Below, piece by piece: positions 1 to 10,650 of a stretch of 64,000 nt of DNA (the stretch's first letter is position 1; each line of letters begins with the position of its first letter). The position numbers were made by a program, and so were the translations under genes. The stretch covers positions 59,645-123,644 of the forward strand of contig VCJN01003150.1 of assembly GCA_006384855.1 (NCBI GenBank), written 5' to 3'. The stretch is from Tetraselmis striata. Its lineage: Eukaryota; Chlorophyta; Chlorodendrophyceae; Chlorodendrales; Chlorodendraceae. Under the pieces are notes generated by a model. That model did not search any database. It saw only the letters and a program-made list of their open reading frames with translations, and had not been told where the DNA came from.

Positions 1-4
1 GCTA

Positions 5-165
5 GTTTTTACATAGGATACCCGCACAGGGTTCGACTCATAGCGATGTGCTAGAGCTGACCATGCTTTGTCAAGACGGTTTTCTTTGTCTAATATTTAA
101 GTGTTGTAGCATGTCCCCGGTGCCGCGGTCCATGCCGGTACTTGTTACGCGATGTGTAGCTGCGT
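5..165 (+). repeat. Left copy of a ~160 bp direct repeat
   Basis: The stretch from tttttacataggata through tgccgcggtccatg to gatgtgtag recurs in the same order and orientation at 6185-6345, at roughly 80 percent identity by eye. The two copies enclose the DIRS-like pol remnant, so they may be its terminal repeats. The alternative is an unrelated dispersed repeat. Confidence 0.75.
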
Positions 166-1729
166 TGCGGCAGGCCCGGCGGCACCACCCCCACCCCCAC
201 GTGGTGGGCGCTGGCAGCCCCTAACCCCTGTGTCCTACCTGCTGGGTGCGGCAGGGGGTTGAGCGGGGTGGCCGGTTGTGTCGGGTCCTTGGATCCTGCG
301 ACGACCAGAGAGCCCTATGGGGGCTTTTCAAATACTACTCGTAGTCATGGTAGTGCCTGCTGGCGCCGCCGGGCAGTAGCCATGTGCAACCTCGGCCTAA
401 AACTAGTTCATGTACGACCTCGGCCTCACGTCGGCCTCTCCGAGATCCGCCTACGGGTGGGGAGGGCGAGTGTACGACTCGGACGGGGGCAGCCGCCTAC
501 TCGCACAAGGGATGTTCAAAATATCGTGTTCTTTTACCTCGGCATGACCCATGACCGACCTGCAGAAGATCTGGCGTACTTCCCACCCGTACGTGTTTCA
601 CTTGTGAATCACTCGAATTCCCGGCCTAGTACAACGGAGTGTTCGGCGGCGCCATGCGGCCGACCCGTTCGGAACATACACCCGGGAAACCCTCAGCCGT
701 CGTGAGAGAACGGGCGAGGGCGGCGAGCTCGAGGAGACGGGAGCCCGGCACTTACAAAGGCGGGGCGAGCGTTCGCGGGCGGATAGGACTGCCATGGCAG
801 CGACTCATGGGCAAGGAGACATGAGCCAGAGTGTCCTCCAGGAGTCGCAGCCACGCACGCGGCGGGAGGAGTCAGCTCGCGGCAAGCTCGGTCTGACCAT
901 AGACGGGCGGGTACAGCGATGGGGTGCGATGCGGAGGCGAGCGGCGCGCAGGCGAGCATGACCAGCATGCCGACCACGGAGCGGACTGGGGGGCTGGAGC
1001 CTGCCTTTCCCCCTCCAAACCTTTTGGGGGATCCTACCGCAATAAGAGCTCAAGCGGGCGACCTGGAGGCAGCATCGGCGGACCGCGGCCGAGGCCAGCG
1101 GACCGCCATAGTCGGCGCCCGGTGGGCGATTAGCACCGCAACCTGCGGAATGTTTTCAGCGATGGCGGCAGGTGGAACCAAGATGCAGCACGACGACCGA
1201 AAATTGCGCGGTGCCCGGGCATTGCATATGTCGTAGAGGAAATTGCATTCGTAATCCCCGGACTGCCAAATAGCGGTAGTCACTCGTACTGGCGACTACC
1301 CGTAGTTATCCGGAAAAGAACACAGCTACTGATCATGTGATGGAATGAGGCGGGGTTTGGGAACGAAAGAGGATGGCCAAAAGCTTGAGATGTAATCGCA
1401 CTATATGTGATCCCTACTATGGATAGAGATGGTTGGGTCTAAGAACAACTCTGTCTTAGCGATGGAGAGCAGCAGGCTAGCACGTTGTAATCAATTTCAA
1501 TTTCAATTGACGCTGTGCGCTCGTCGCATATATACTTGCCACGCGAATTGGCTTTCGTCGTAGGCGAAAGCGCGCAATGCACGGCAGGCGGAAATATGAA
1601 ACCCTAACATTTGAAAGGTAGAAGGCGGTGTGGTTTGCCAAGCTCTATCTAGGGGCATGACGCAAGGGGGCGCCGGCCACTCTGAGGGGCAGACGAGGGG
1701 TGGCCAAGAAGCCGGGCGGGCCGGACACC
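166..1729. other. No recognisable gene
   Basis: GC-rich sequence with only short overlapping reading frames on both strands, none with recognisable motifs. It lies downstream of the minus-strand pol relic, so it is probably the decayed 3' part of that element. A small tandem of caatttcaatttcaatt is seen near 1492-1508. Confidence 0.5.
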
Positions 1730-2660
1730 GGGCCCCCAGCGGGAGCCGAAAGGCGACCACGAGGTGCTTTGGAGGATCGACGCCGTCGCGCACGCCAAGG
1801 CGGCCGGGCGCGAAGAGGTCCGGGGAGGGCGGGAAGACAACCACTTTGGACGCCATCTCCGAGAGGCGCTAGCGCCAGCTCATGCACGGCCAATAGGGCA
1901 CGATGAAGGTGGCCGCCGCGCCGGAGGTGTGGAGTTTGATGATGATATCGTCGGTGACGCCCCAAGGGGGTTGCACTAGTCGTGTTCGCGACGCCACATA
2001 CATGCCGTCGCAGAGGCGCATGCTGTCGGTTGCCTCACTGCAGGGATCGCGCTAGCGGGAGTTCATTGTAGCGCGTGACCCGCGCATTTTTCATTACAGC
2101 GAAGCGGTCGAAGGTGTGGCGACCCTAGATGTTTTCGCGGTGATTGAAGTGGCGAAGGTTGAACGCCCAGCCGTCGTAGTCGATAATGGTAGTCACGGCT
2201 GAGTCGATCAGCCCATATGTTCGCAGTGGTCATAATGTAGCGCGCGCGAGTGGAGATTTCCTAAGTACTTAATGTCGAGGTTAGACGACAATTTTCGCAG
2301 CTCTGTCATGCTGAGCAAGGGAGAACGTACGGGAGGTGAGGTTGGCGAGGGTGTAAACCACCCCCATGTTGTTCTCGTGAAGAACTACACGTCGATCTCG
2401 CAGCTCGGTGAGGAAGGTGAGCACGACGTAATGGACAGCCTTGAGCTCCTTTAGTGTGATGTGTACTTCGCGGTCGCCGTCGCACCAGAAGCCGCGCGCC
2501 TCGGTGGTCTCGTTGAGGACGGCTCCCCATTCGTAACTAGAGCTGTCGACGTGCATGTAGACGGTCTCGACGGGCTTGTAGAGCGGCATATGCAATAGTG
2601 TGCAGGGACTGCGGCCCACCACTCAAGGTCACGCCGGATCTAGTGCGTCAGACTCGTTCA
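1730..2660 (-). pseudogene. DIRS-like pol, RNase H and C-terminal part
   Basis: Reading 2660 to 1730 on the minus strand gives IRRDLEWWAAVPAH, then HVDSSSYEWGAVLN, ITLKELKAVHYVVLTFL and NMGVVYTLANLTSRT. These are the RNase H core motifs of DIRS-type pol. Further on come remnants of the conserved tail (HTFDRFAVMKNARVTRYN, GRLGVRDGV, VVAFRLPLG). The motifs are spread over several frames and an in-frame TAG precedes IRRD. The partner RT lies at 4450-5660, beyond an inserted element; joining the two gives the normal domain order. Clearly non-functional. Confidence 0.8.
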
Positions 2661-2667
2661 AATCTGC

Positions 2668-2910
2668 CCGATACCCTAGCACCGGCCGGGCACATGTCGT
2701 GCACGCCTTTGCGCGCGCGCGTCTGTCTTCTGGCCCGCCGGGAGCACTGTTTCCACCCCCTTCCTGCCCACAGTCTCCGCAGCTCGGGCCCGGCTCGCGG
2801 CTTCCGTTGTAAGCGGTGGAGCATCTTCCAGTGGAGTGAGCACTTTCACTCACCATCACCTCCGCGGTTGAGCCGTTTAGGTTATGGGCCCTCACACGTC
2901 GCGTGGGCGC
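2668..2910 (+). repeat. Left terminal direct repeat of the inserted element
   Basis: Shares gataccctagca, accggccgggcaca, cccacagtctccgcagctcg, cactttcactcaccatcacc and ggttgagccgttta, in the same order, with 4222-4450. The copies differ by several indels, so the insertion is not recent. Confidence 0.8.
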
Positions 2911-3060
2911 GGGCAGGGTGCAGAGAAAAGTCCGTGTGTCCGGCGCACTTCCGTTCAAAAAACGGCCGACGCGGCTGCCACGAGGGCGACGAAAACAAGC
3001 CCACAAGGGGCGGGGGATGCACGCTGAGCCTCCGGGGCCAACGCACAACCCTCCCGACAC

Positions 3061-3180
3061 CGTATTGGGGTTCCGCCTACCGGCCCGCCAAGATAGCCAG
3101 CCAGCAGGGCTGCGCTCAACACACCATATTGGGGTTCTACCGCCCCGAGAAAGCCAGCCTCCGGGGCTGCGCTCAACAAA
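3061..3180 (+). repeat. Two tandem ~60 bp units
   Basis: The unit runs from attggggtt through gccagcc to gggctgcgctcaaca and occurs twice (about 3063-3121 and 3126-3180), inside the inserted element. No coding role is apparent. Confidence 0.7.
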
Positions 3181-4221
3181 CTAGTCCGCGGGATTTTGTC
3201 GAACCACCGTTGTGCTTAGCTATTGGATTCAAACCTCAAAGATAGACTTCGAACACACACCTCGCGTCGAGCCAAGCCGTCACACGGCGTGGTTCCACTA
3301 GCAATACCACCGGAGGCGGATATGGAAAAAACGACCGGCGAGCTTTTGCTTCGTGGAAGGACCGCCGGACGACCGTCACGGAGCTGCTCTGCGGATCCCC
3401 GGACCCCGGACAACGTGAACACAGTGGAGCGTTTCAGCGCGGATCGCGCCGCTTGGAAGCCATCCGGGATGGATCGTCGCAGCGAGAACGACACGCGAAC
3501 CGCCCAGGCGCCTACCTACCCATGGCCCGCCTATCACGTCCCGCCTGCCAGTAGGTCCCGCTTACATGTCCGACGAGGCCCCCATTCTCTCCCAAAGCTT
3601 CCTACCGGAATGGGGACGCAATCCGGCCTCGTTCTACCGGACGGTCCGAGGATGCAACCCTGTGTATGCTCCTAGCATGCACCGCTGCAACACAGTGCGG
3701 TCGGAGCGTCGCATCGAACCAGCTCGTATCCCACGACCAAGTATCCGGCAACCGAAAGAGCGCCAATACCATGTTGTCAACGGAGGGGGAGCGACCCGTC
3801 CTCGGCCGACAGCGGCAGCCCGCAGAGCTATGCGGGTCGACCGTGCTCAGCAGCCCCGACGCTCGAAGAGAGGCTGCCGGAGAGCATCCTTCGCGGCGCA
3901 CTGCCCGGTACCGCCCATGGCCCGAAAATGACGTCCTACTCGCAGCCTCGCCCATAACGGCGAGAACAACCTCCTGCGGATAAGCCGAAAGTCCGCCAAA
4001 GACAAGCAACACAGCGAGGACCGAGATGCTGCAGCACGCGGGAGCGCGTCGAACGGAAGCTATCAGGGATGTATAGGGTAGTCGCTATTGATTACCGCAA
4101 CTATTCAGTAATACATTGGCGATGCATTAGCACAAGATTCCGCCCATCGTTCCAATTGCACACAACGGTAAGACGGAGATGACCGCAAGTGTACAATTGA
4201 GGGGGGGGTGTTGGAAACTTC

Positions 4222-4450
4222 CGGATACCCTAGCAACGGTCGATACATTAGCACCGGCCGGGCACACGTCTCGCACGCCTTTGCGCCGGGCGCTCTGTTT
4301 CCACTCTCTTTCTACTGCCCACAGTCTCCGCAGCTCGACCCCGGCTCACTGCTCCAGTTGTAATATGCTCCGAGCACTTTCACTCACCATCACCTCCGCG
4401 GTTGAGCCGTTTAATACTGACGCGCCCGCTCATGGGCCCGTCGTGTGGAG
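4222..4450 (+). repeat. Right terminal direct repeat of the inserted element
   Basis: Partner of 2668-2910. It ends where DIRS RT homology resumes on the minus strand. Confidence 0.8.
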
Positions 4451-5660
4451 CGCGTCGTGCTAATCGCGCATGTAGTACCGAGCCAGCTTGATGCCGCGGA
4501 AGAGGGACTTGGCTCGGCAAGCCAGGGACGACTCAAGCTCACGTACGGGACGCCATCGATTGTCGTCTTTCACCTGGCGGATAATGAGGCCAAGGGCCGT
4601 TGGAACGAGCGACTCGAGCCTGCGTTCCGGCGCTCGAATCATCCCGTCATGGGTGTCGAACTCCATACCGAGATGCGCTCCAGCCGATGCACAAGTTCCC
4701 AATGGCCCTTGTTCGGATGTCGGTTAAGACCAAGCTTCGCCAACAGAGAGGTGATGCGATATCATAATGTGTACGCCCGCGCTCCGCTTGGCGCAAAACA
4801 CAAGAAGTCGTCAATGTAGGGGAGCATTCGATAGCCACGGACGTAATAACAATATAGTATCTGGCGGCGGCCCAATGTAGGCATGTTGTGCGTGGACCGA
4901 CGCACTCCGTGAGGGGTTACTGTAAATTCCGGGCGCCGCATCAAGTGTCGTCGGTTGAACGCAGTTGTGAAGGAGCAGAAGTATAAATAGTAGGGGCTCA
5001 GGCTTCAGCCCATGCTGGGGAGCCCCGCTAATCGGTAGAGCTTGCCTCGGTAGTCGACGGTGAAGTAATCTCGGCCTCAGAGGCAATGCCAACGGCGTAG
5101 AAACTGTCTTGCAAGCGCATGTCCATGGAAAGCATGTAGTCGCCGGTCCGGGCAAGATGGCGCAGTCTGATGAGGTTCTCGAAGCTCAGGTTCCGTTCCT
5201 CGCGATACTTGTTGAGAGGCCCCATGTCGATGACGAGTCGCTATTGGTTGGCTCCTGACTTGGAGGCGAAGACGATTCGGGAGACCCACCTCGAGCAGTG
5301 GCATTTCTGATGCGCCCCGCTAGCTAGGAACCGAGCAGCCAGCTCGCCGGGCATCATGAAGCGTAGCTAGTCGGGCGTCGTGTCCTCCATCGAGACGCCT
5401 TGATGAAAGAAGGCATGTGGTCCGTCTTTGAACGGGATGCGCATACCATTATGGAATATGTCGATGACCTTGCATCGTCCGGCTACGATGTCCGCCCAGG
5501 CTCGCCAGTTGCGTCGCACTCGGTGACGCTTGTAGCGGACCCCGGGGTGCACGAGTCAAGGCGAGGTCCATGCAGCGCATGGTTGCTAGGCGCACGCGTG
5601 GTCGTGCGCCCGCGGTCGGGAGCTACGGTGACGCGCGGGAACGTGTAGTAAAGGTAGTCG
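4450..5660 (-). pseudogene. DIRS-like reverse transcriptase
   Basis: The minus strand reads GMRIPFKDGPHAFFHQGVSM, then PLNKYREERNLSFENLIRLR, then GDYMLSMDMRLQDSFYAVGI, then the catalytic box as MLPYIDDFLCFAPSGA, and a thumb-like stretch ending in LFRGIKLARYYMRD. This is the RT of DIRS/PAT-type elements. The two catalytic aspartates of YIDD are still present, but the domain is spread over different frames with stops, so it is a pseudogene. It breaks off at the edge of the inserted element at 4450 and continues as RNase H at 2660. Confidence 0.85.
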
Positions 5661-5886
5661 GCCATACGGAATCGCTCGCTCGATCACGTCAGTCGAGTCG
5701 GCCACATGCCCGAGTGTGGAATCGCGACCAATGATTGCGCATGAATAAGTTGAAGTTGAATCGGCCGGCCATGCCGTGGCGCCGAACAGTCGGCACCAAT
5801 AAGATAGGGCGTGCCATTTCAGCAAGGGCGTATGGGAGGGGCCGCTAGGACCACCAGCCTGCGCAACGAGCGCGGTCGGAATGGGG

Positions 5887-5888
<2 letters not shown>

Positions 5889-5919
<31 letters not shown>
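5889..5919 (+). repeat. (GA)n microsatellite
   Basis: About 15 uninterrupted GA units just upstream of the RT relic as read on the minus strand. Confidence 0.95.
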
Positions 5920-5923
<4 letters not shown>

Positions 5924-6184
5924 AGCTCGATGTCGAACCGCTCACCTTTTCTAAAATGCGATTTAAAGTCGGCAGTTGTCAGCACGGCCGGCAACGGCCA
6001 GCTATTAGCATCCAAGAAGACTTTACCGGCGGTGGAGGGACGGCGGGTCTTCACACTACGTGGCTTAGCATGCGGGAAAGCCAAAGCGACTTGCACGGGA
6101 CGAACCCGTGCGAGCATCGACGCGGCCCGCCACATGGTAGGCGGGGGGCGAAGATGGAAGATGGTGAAAGCGGAGAGTCCGCCA

Positions 6185-6345
6185 ACTTTTACATAGGATA
6201 CTACTTCGCACGGGTCGGCTCACGACGATGTGCTGGGGTTGACCGTGCTTTGTCACGGCAGTTTTCTACGAATAATTCGAGTGCAATAGCACGGCCGCGG
6301 TGCCGCGGTCCATGTTCGTACATGTTATGATGTGTAGATGTGCGC
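6185..6345 (+). repeat. Right copy of the ~160 bp direct repeat
   Basis: Matches 5-165 with scattered substitutions and small indels; shared blocks include ttttacataggata and ggtgccgcggtccatg. The copies are about 6.2 kb apart, a plausible length for a DIRS-type element. Confidence 0.75.
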
Positions 6346-6544
6346 GTCGCATGCGTGCCATGTGGATTGGGGCGTCGCGAGCGAACGCGCGCAGAGCGCG
6401 CTAGGCAAAAGGAAACTCGGTCCAACTACTGGTTGTAAACTACATATTCATATAAATAAATCCTTTCTTACTATACACGCGGGTACTGGAACAAATACTG
6501 CTAATATTAAATAGTACCAATATCAACTACATGCCTCGTCGCAT

Positions 6545-6607
6545 GTCCACTCGGTAGAGCGGTAATCTCATACTCAGGAGGTCCCCATATCGATTCCCGG
6601 CCGGGAT
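6545..6607 (+). pseudogene. tRNA-like relic (possible SINE or tRNA pseudogene)
   Basis: The block actcggtagagcggtaatct, then cata, a variable region, and tcgattcccggccggg resemble the D-arm/A-box, a CAU anticodon loop and the T-arm/B-box of a eukaryotic elongator tRNA-Met. The anticodon and T stems do not pair properly, so it cannot be a working tRNA. It lies directly before the Copia relic. Confidence 0.3.
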
Positions 6608-9000
6608 ATATGGCCATCACGCGTGAACACTATCTCGACGGTCATCAAGGAAATCTTGTCAGAGTCCCTGGCCACAGCGAATTGCGCACATTCGGATGCG
6701 TCGTTTGGGTCATCAACATCCTTTTGCATCGGCGCCCCAATAATGTAAAATGCCCCCAAGGCTTGGCCCGGCATTTACGTTGGCCATCACGATGATTATG
6801 TCGGCTACCGCATCTACAACCCCGCTACGCAACGCGAGACGGTGACGTGCGACGTGGTCTTTGGTGACGAGGCCACCCGCCCGCTCCCAGACGCCAGCTA
6901 GCCCTTTCACCACACCACTCTTCCAGATCCTCGATATCCTACCCTTTGCAAACGAGGAGGGTCTCCCAGACGATCACCCCGCAACCCCACCTTGAACATG
7001 AGGGCCCCCACAGGCCAAGGTCTGCACCACACCCGGTCCCAAGGAGGGGCATATACAAGCGGTGGTCCCCCCCCCCCCCCCCCCCCGCCCTCGCCGCACA
7101 TGAGGGGAAACCACAACACACTGACATGGCGTCATTGCGAACCATCCGCGCCCCTCCGCCGACCTCACCAGAGCCGCCCATCATGCCAACGCTGCCAAAC
7201 ATGATGACATCCCATCCCGTTGACATACTGGACGACAATGCCACCAACACACCCACGCACCCGTCACAAGTGGCTTATCTTGCCGCCCCCTTCCCGGCCA
7301 ACACTGTCGCTAAAGCCGTGACCTTCTTGAGCCCGGCACCAAACCCGTCTCTCCCGCGCAACTACCATGAGGCAGTACGTCTCTACTCACAGCGCTGACA
7401 GCCCCGCCAGGATTGCGGCATATGACAAAGAAATCACCTGAATCACCAAAAAGCATACCTTTCGTTTGATCCGCAAGGAGGACGTCCCCACCAAGCCCGG
7501 CAGCACGGACCAACGGCATCAAGATCATCAACGCCACTTGAAGAGAAAGAAGATAGTAGAATAATAACGATGGAACTCTCAACAAATACAACTACCGCGC
7601 GTGCACACGAGGCGACTAGTTGCACCCATCCTTGGACTTCGACGCCACTAAGATCTACGTACCCGTCAGGAGCTAGCCCTAGCCTACGCACGGCGGTCTC
7701 CCTGTCTGTGCGGCTTGGCTGACGAATGTGGCAGTTATTCGACGTAGTCTGTGCCTTCCTCAACGCCAACCTACCGGAACCATTGCACGTCTAACCCCCG
7801 CCCGGCTACGGTCGCACAGGATACGTATGGGAACTGCACAAGGCACTATGTGGCTTACCGCGGGCTCCACTGTCGTGGTGCAAGGTTTCACAATGTTCCT
7901 GAAGACCTACGGATTCACTTGAACAAAGTGCGACTTAAGAGAAAGGACTAGCACGGATAGTCCATGCAACTTCCATGATTGCCATTTTGTGCGTGTACAT
8001 GGACGACATACGTTATACTGTGTTGGCCCGACTCCAACCCCATCAAGCAACAATTCCGCGACGCACTGATTGATGTGTGCGAGGCAACCGAGGGTGGGGA
8101 ATGCACTTGGCATATCGGCATGGCCCTCGACCGCACACTCAGTGGCGCCATCAACATGCACCAAGCCAAGCAAGTATGTCGACGACATCCTCACCGCCTT
8201 CAACACGACAAACTGCAAGCCCGCCAACACTCCTTTGCTCCCCGACACCCAGCTCCATGATCCCGACGGCGACACCCTTGATCTCTCCCATTAACCGTAC
8301 CCCAATTTGGTCGGCAGCCTCATCTAGCTTGCCGTTTGCACACGCACAGACATTAGCTATACTGCCAGCCATATATGCATCTACATGAGCAAGCCCACTA
8401 TTCTCGTCCATTAGAAGGCATTCAAGAACGTGCTGCGCTACGTCAAGGGCACACTTGACCATGGCCTTCTCTACTACGCGCGCCAACGCTCTCCGGAATG
8501 ATGTTCCCCGCCTCATCTTCTTCGTCGATGCGGACTGGGGCACTGCGTTGCCATCACGCAAGTCAGTCACATGTCCTCGAACTAACCCATGGCATGGTGG
8601 TCACGTGGGCATGCAAATTTCAGACGGGCATCACATTGTCAGCAGTTGAGGCTCAGATCGTCGTTCTAGCCATGGCATGCAAGCAACTTGCCTTTCATCG
8701 CACCCTCCTCGCTCAGCTCCGCCTCCCGGCCTGCGATCCAATGCGCATTGCGAGGGTAATCAACCATGGGTAATGCATCGCCCAAATCCAGCATGGCATG
8801 ATCAACAACGCTCCTCGCCACAATGACCTGAAGTTTTAATACGCACTGCACCTGCTCGAGGAAGGCTTCATCCAGGTCCACTACATCCCCACGCATGACA
8901 TGTTGGGTGACATATTCACCAAGCGGACCATGGCCATGCCTACCTTCACTAGGTTTCGTCAGCACCTTTTGGCTCCCGGCGATGCTCCCGTGCTCTAGCC
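6600..9000 (+). pseudogene. Copia (Ty1-type) pol relic: integrase end, RT and RNase H
   Basis: In shifting frames the plus strand gives the integrase-tail motif ELRTFGCVVWV, the RT motifs DVVCAFLNANLPEPLHV and GYVWELHKALCGLPRAPLSW, then CVYMDDI as the catalytic box, KNVLRYVKGTLDHGLLY, and the RNase H motifs FFVDADWGT, RKSVTC and LSAVEAQIVVLAMACKQLAF. It ends with HDMLGDIFTKRTMAMPTFTR, the standard Copia C terminus. The YMDD catalytic box survives, but many frameshifts and stops break the frame. The 5' part (gag, protease, most of integrase) is missing or unrecognisable. A proline-rich linker with a C homopolymer lies at 7067-7086. Confidence 0.85.
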
Positions 9001-9044
9001 CATTCTTCCGCATGGACTCGCTGTCGCTGCAACGTGAGGAGGAG

Positions 9045-9490
9045 TGTTGCAACCTAAAAGTTAGTTTGCATTTCGCATTTTCCTCCGATTCCCTGATTAG
9101 CAAGATGTTGTAACTTTGTAGTACGGCAATCGTCATTACACGGCTCTAGCACCAATTAGGAGACCGGTAGTCAGTCGGGACCTGCTCTCCCCTAATTGGG
9201 CCCACTAGCAGGAAAGCACTAAATAATTTAAGAGGCACTAATCTCACACCCGTAATCACCGAACTCTTGCTCATGAGACTAGCCCCCTTTCAGCCACATC
9301 CGAAAAGCAACCTGCACTGCCGAGAGGCCACTTCCCTTGAACATTTTCCTTCAGCCCTTGAGTTGTGCTTTCCATTCTTCTTTCATTGAGCGGTAGACAC
9401 GACGAATCTTGATTTGCCGGCATGCGTCGGCGACTTGCGACTATCGGCAATTTCTTACCGAGGTATCATCCTGCTCAGTAGCACTTCGCA
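9045..9490 (+). repeat. Probable 3' LTR of the Copia relic
   Basis: A purine-rich tract, gaggaggag, follows the end of the pol frame, and tgttgcaacc begins at 9045, the polypurine-tract/TG-start arrangement usual for Copia 3' LTRs. The right end is a guess because no 5' LTR copy is present for comparison. Confidence 0.5.
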
Positions 9491-9632
9491 CTCAGTGTCA
9501 GCTCGTGCAAACAACTATTATGTGTGCGTGCGAGGGCGATCCACGGACGCGCTGAGCGGCTTCGGCAACGGGATGACATACGAATCTGCGCCGTATTTTA
9601 AATGCCCGTAGCGACCCGTCGTGGCCAATGGT

Positions 9633-9649
9633 GCCCCCCCCCCCCCCCC

Positions 9650-9745
<96 letters not shown>

Positions 9746-9755
9746 GTGTGTGTGT
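9633..9755 (+). repeat. Compound microsatellite: C run, (CT)n, (TA)n, (TG)n
   Basis: A homopolymer of C, about nine CT units, about thirteen TA units and about thirty TG units follow one another without spacers. A G homopolymer of about 20 bases lies nearby at 9849-9868. Confidence 0.95.
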
Positions 9756-9984
9756 ACAAAAAAATATACACATGCAATGTAAAGCACTAGTGAGGTCAGT
9801 GAGAATTGATACCCCATTTTATGGCTGAAATCTAGCTCATATCCGAAGGGGGGGGGGGGGGGGGGGGGCTAAAACGGGGTGTAAATTCATGCACTGTTCA
9901 GGTAACCATCTACATACGGGCGGCGGCGTGTCGATTCAATCCGTAAACCTTCATGTAGTATTCAAAGCATGTAACAATGTACAT

Positions 9985-10085
9985 TGTTTTCCCCGCCCCC
10001 GGGACAGGACTGGCACCAGTGAAACCCTTGTAGCGTCTCTACGACGGGCGTTTAGGCAACGATCCAGTTACGGAAACCTGGGTAG
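9985..10085 (-). repeat. Dispersed ~75-100 bp repeat, copy 1
   Basis: The reverse complement contains tttccgtaactgga, cccgtcgtaga and gggtttcactggtgccagtc. The same blocks occur in order at 27035-27135 and 29830-29940 on the plus strand. A short non-coding mobile repeat is likely. Confidence 0.75.
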
Positions 10086-10324
10086 GCGGCGTTTTGTTGT
10101 ACTCAACAAGCAGCAAAAATTGCCGAAGCGTTCCGCAAGACTTATTTAAGGCCAGTGACGAAATTTCCACCACTGTTGGATCACCGTCTAAAACACTGCA
10201 ATAAGAAAACCCGGCACTGACCCCGAAAGGTCCGCGTTACCCGTTCTCTGTATATTGGTACATGGTGGTGCGCGTGGTGCGCGTACAGGGTATTACCATG
10301 TACAGTGGTCCGGACTAAACCGTG

Positions 10325-10440
10325 TGCGCATCACTCATCCATCCCGCCCTATATGCGGGATGCGGGCCGCTTTAATTAAGGCGGCTTGCTGCTGTGTTGA
10401 TTTTCTAATTTGGGGTACTGCCCCTTTTGTAATTCACCAT
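10325..10440 (+). repeat. Dispersed ~110 bp repeat, copy 1
   Basis: Contains actcatccatcccgcc, gcgggccgctttt, aaggcg and a T-rich tail with gccccttttg. The same series recurs at 54520-54650. Confidence 0.65.
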
Positions 10441-10478
10441 GTACAGTGAATCCTTATTTATATTTTTAATTGCATAAT

Positions 10479-10540
10479 AAGGGCTTTCACAAAAGCGCAC
10501 TACAAACAGAACTAACATAAACTAAGAAAGGTTGCCAGCA
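10479..10540 (-). repeat. Copy of the LINE 3' tail sequence
   Basis: The stretch agggctttcacaaaagcgca, then ctacaaacagaacta, then gaaaggttgccagcaa matches 18578-18640, which lies just beyond the 3' end of the minus-strand LINE. It is probably the 3' tail of a severely 5'-truncated LINE insertion or a SINE sharing that tail. Confidence 0.6.
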
Positions 10541-10650
10541 ATCCTTATTTATATTGCAAGGGTATGAGAGGGTATCCTGCGTATAGCCCCTGTAGGTGAA
10601 TCCTTATTTGCATTGCTAGGGTATGAGAGGGTATCCCGTACGTCATGAGG
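10541..10650 (+). repeat. Two ~45 bp direct repeats
   Basis: The unit aatccttattt, at or gc, attg, agggtatgagagggtatcc occurs at about 10539-10580 and 10599-10640. Confidence 0.7.

Larger units (their letters stand above)
2660..4450. mobile_element. Inserted non-autonomous element with ~230 bp terminal direct repeats
   Basis: About 1.8 kb of non-DIRS sequence separates the DIRS RT (which stops near the ARYYMRD motif) from its RNase H. Both ends of the insert carry the same ~230 bp sequence in direct orientation (2668-2910 and 4222-4450), like long terminal repeats. No protein motif was found in the ~1.3 kb internal part, so it looks like a short non-autonomous LTR-type element (TRIM or LARD-like). 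Exact ends and a target-site duplication could not be fixed by eye because both the element and its host are diverged. Confidence 0.6.
1..6345 (-). mobile_element. Decayed DIRS-like retrotransposon, interrupted by a younger insertion
   Basis: The minus strand carries reverse transcriptase (about 5660 to 4450), then RNase H and the downstream pol region (about 2660 to 1730), in the order usual for DIRS/PAT-type elements. The coding region is full of stops and frameshifts. It lies between two diverged copies of the same ~160 bp sequence (5-165 and 6185-6345), which may be the element's own direct repeats, so the outer limits given here are inferred. A 1.8 kb element sits between RT and RNase H (2660-4450). 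No gag or tyrosine recombinase was recognised inside these limits, so the copy is incomplete or those parts are too decayed to read. Confidence 0.6.

Noticed and set aside
2598-3245. 215-codon plus-strand frame
   Set aside because: It crosses the edge of the inserted element and its terminal repeat; no motif, and the true signal there is the minus-strand RNase H.
6545-6607. Functional tRNA-Met gene
   Set aside because: Anticodon and T stems do not pair; kept only as a relic.
7068-7256. Glycine- or proline-rich frames across C/G homopolymers
   Set aside because: Produced by the homopolymers themselves; they lie inside the Copia relic.
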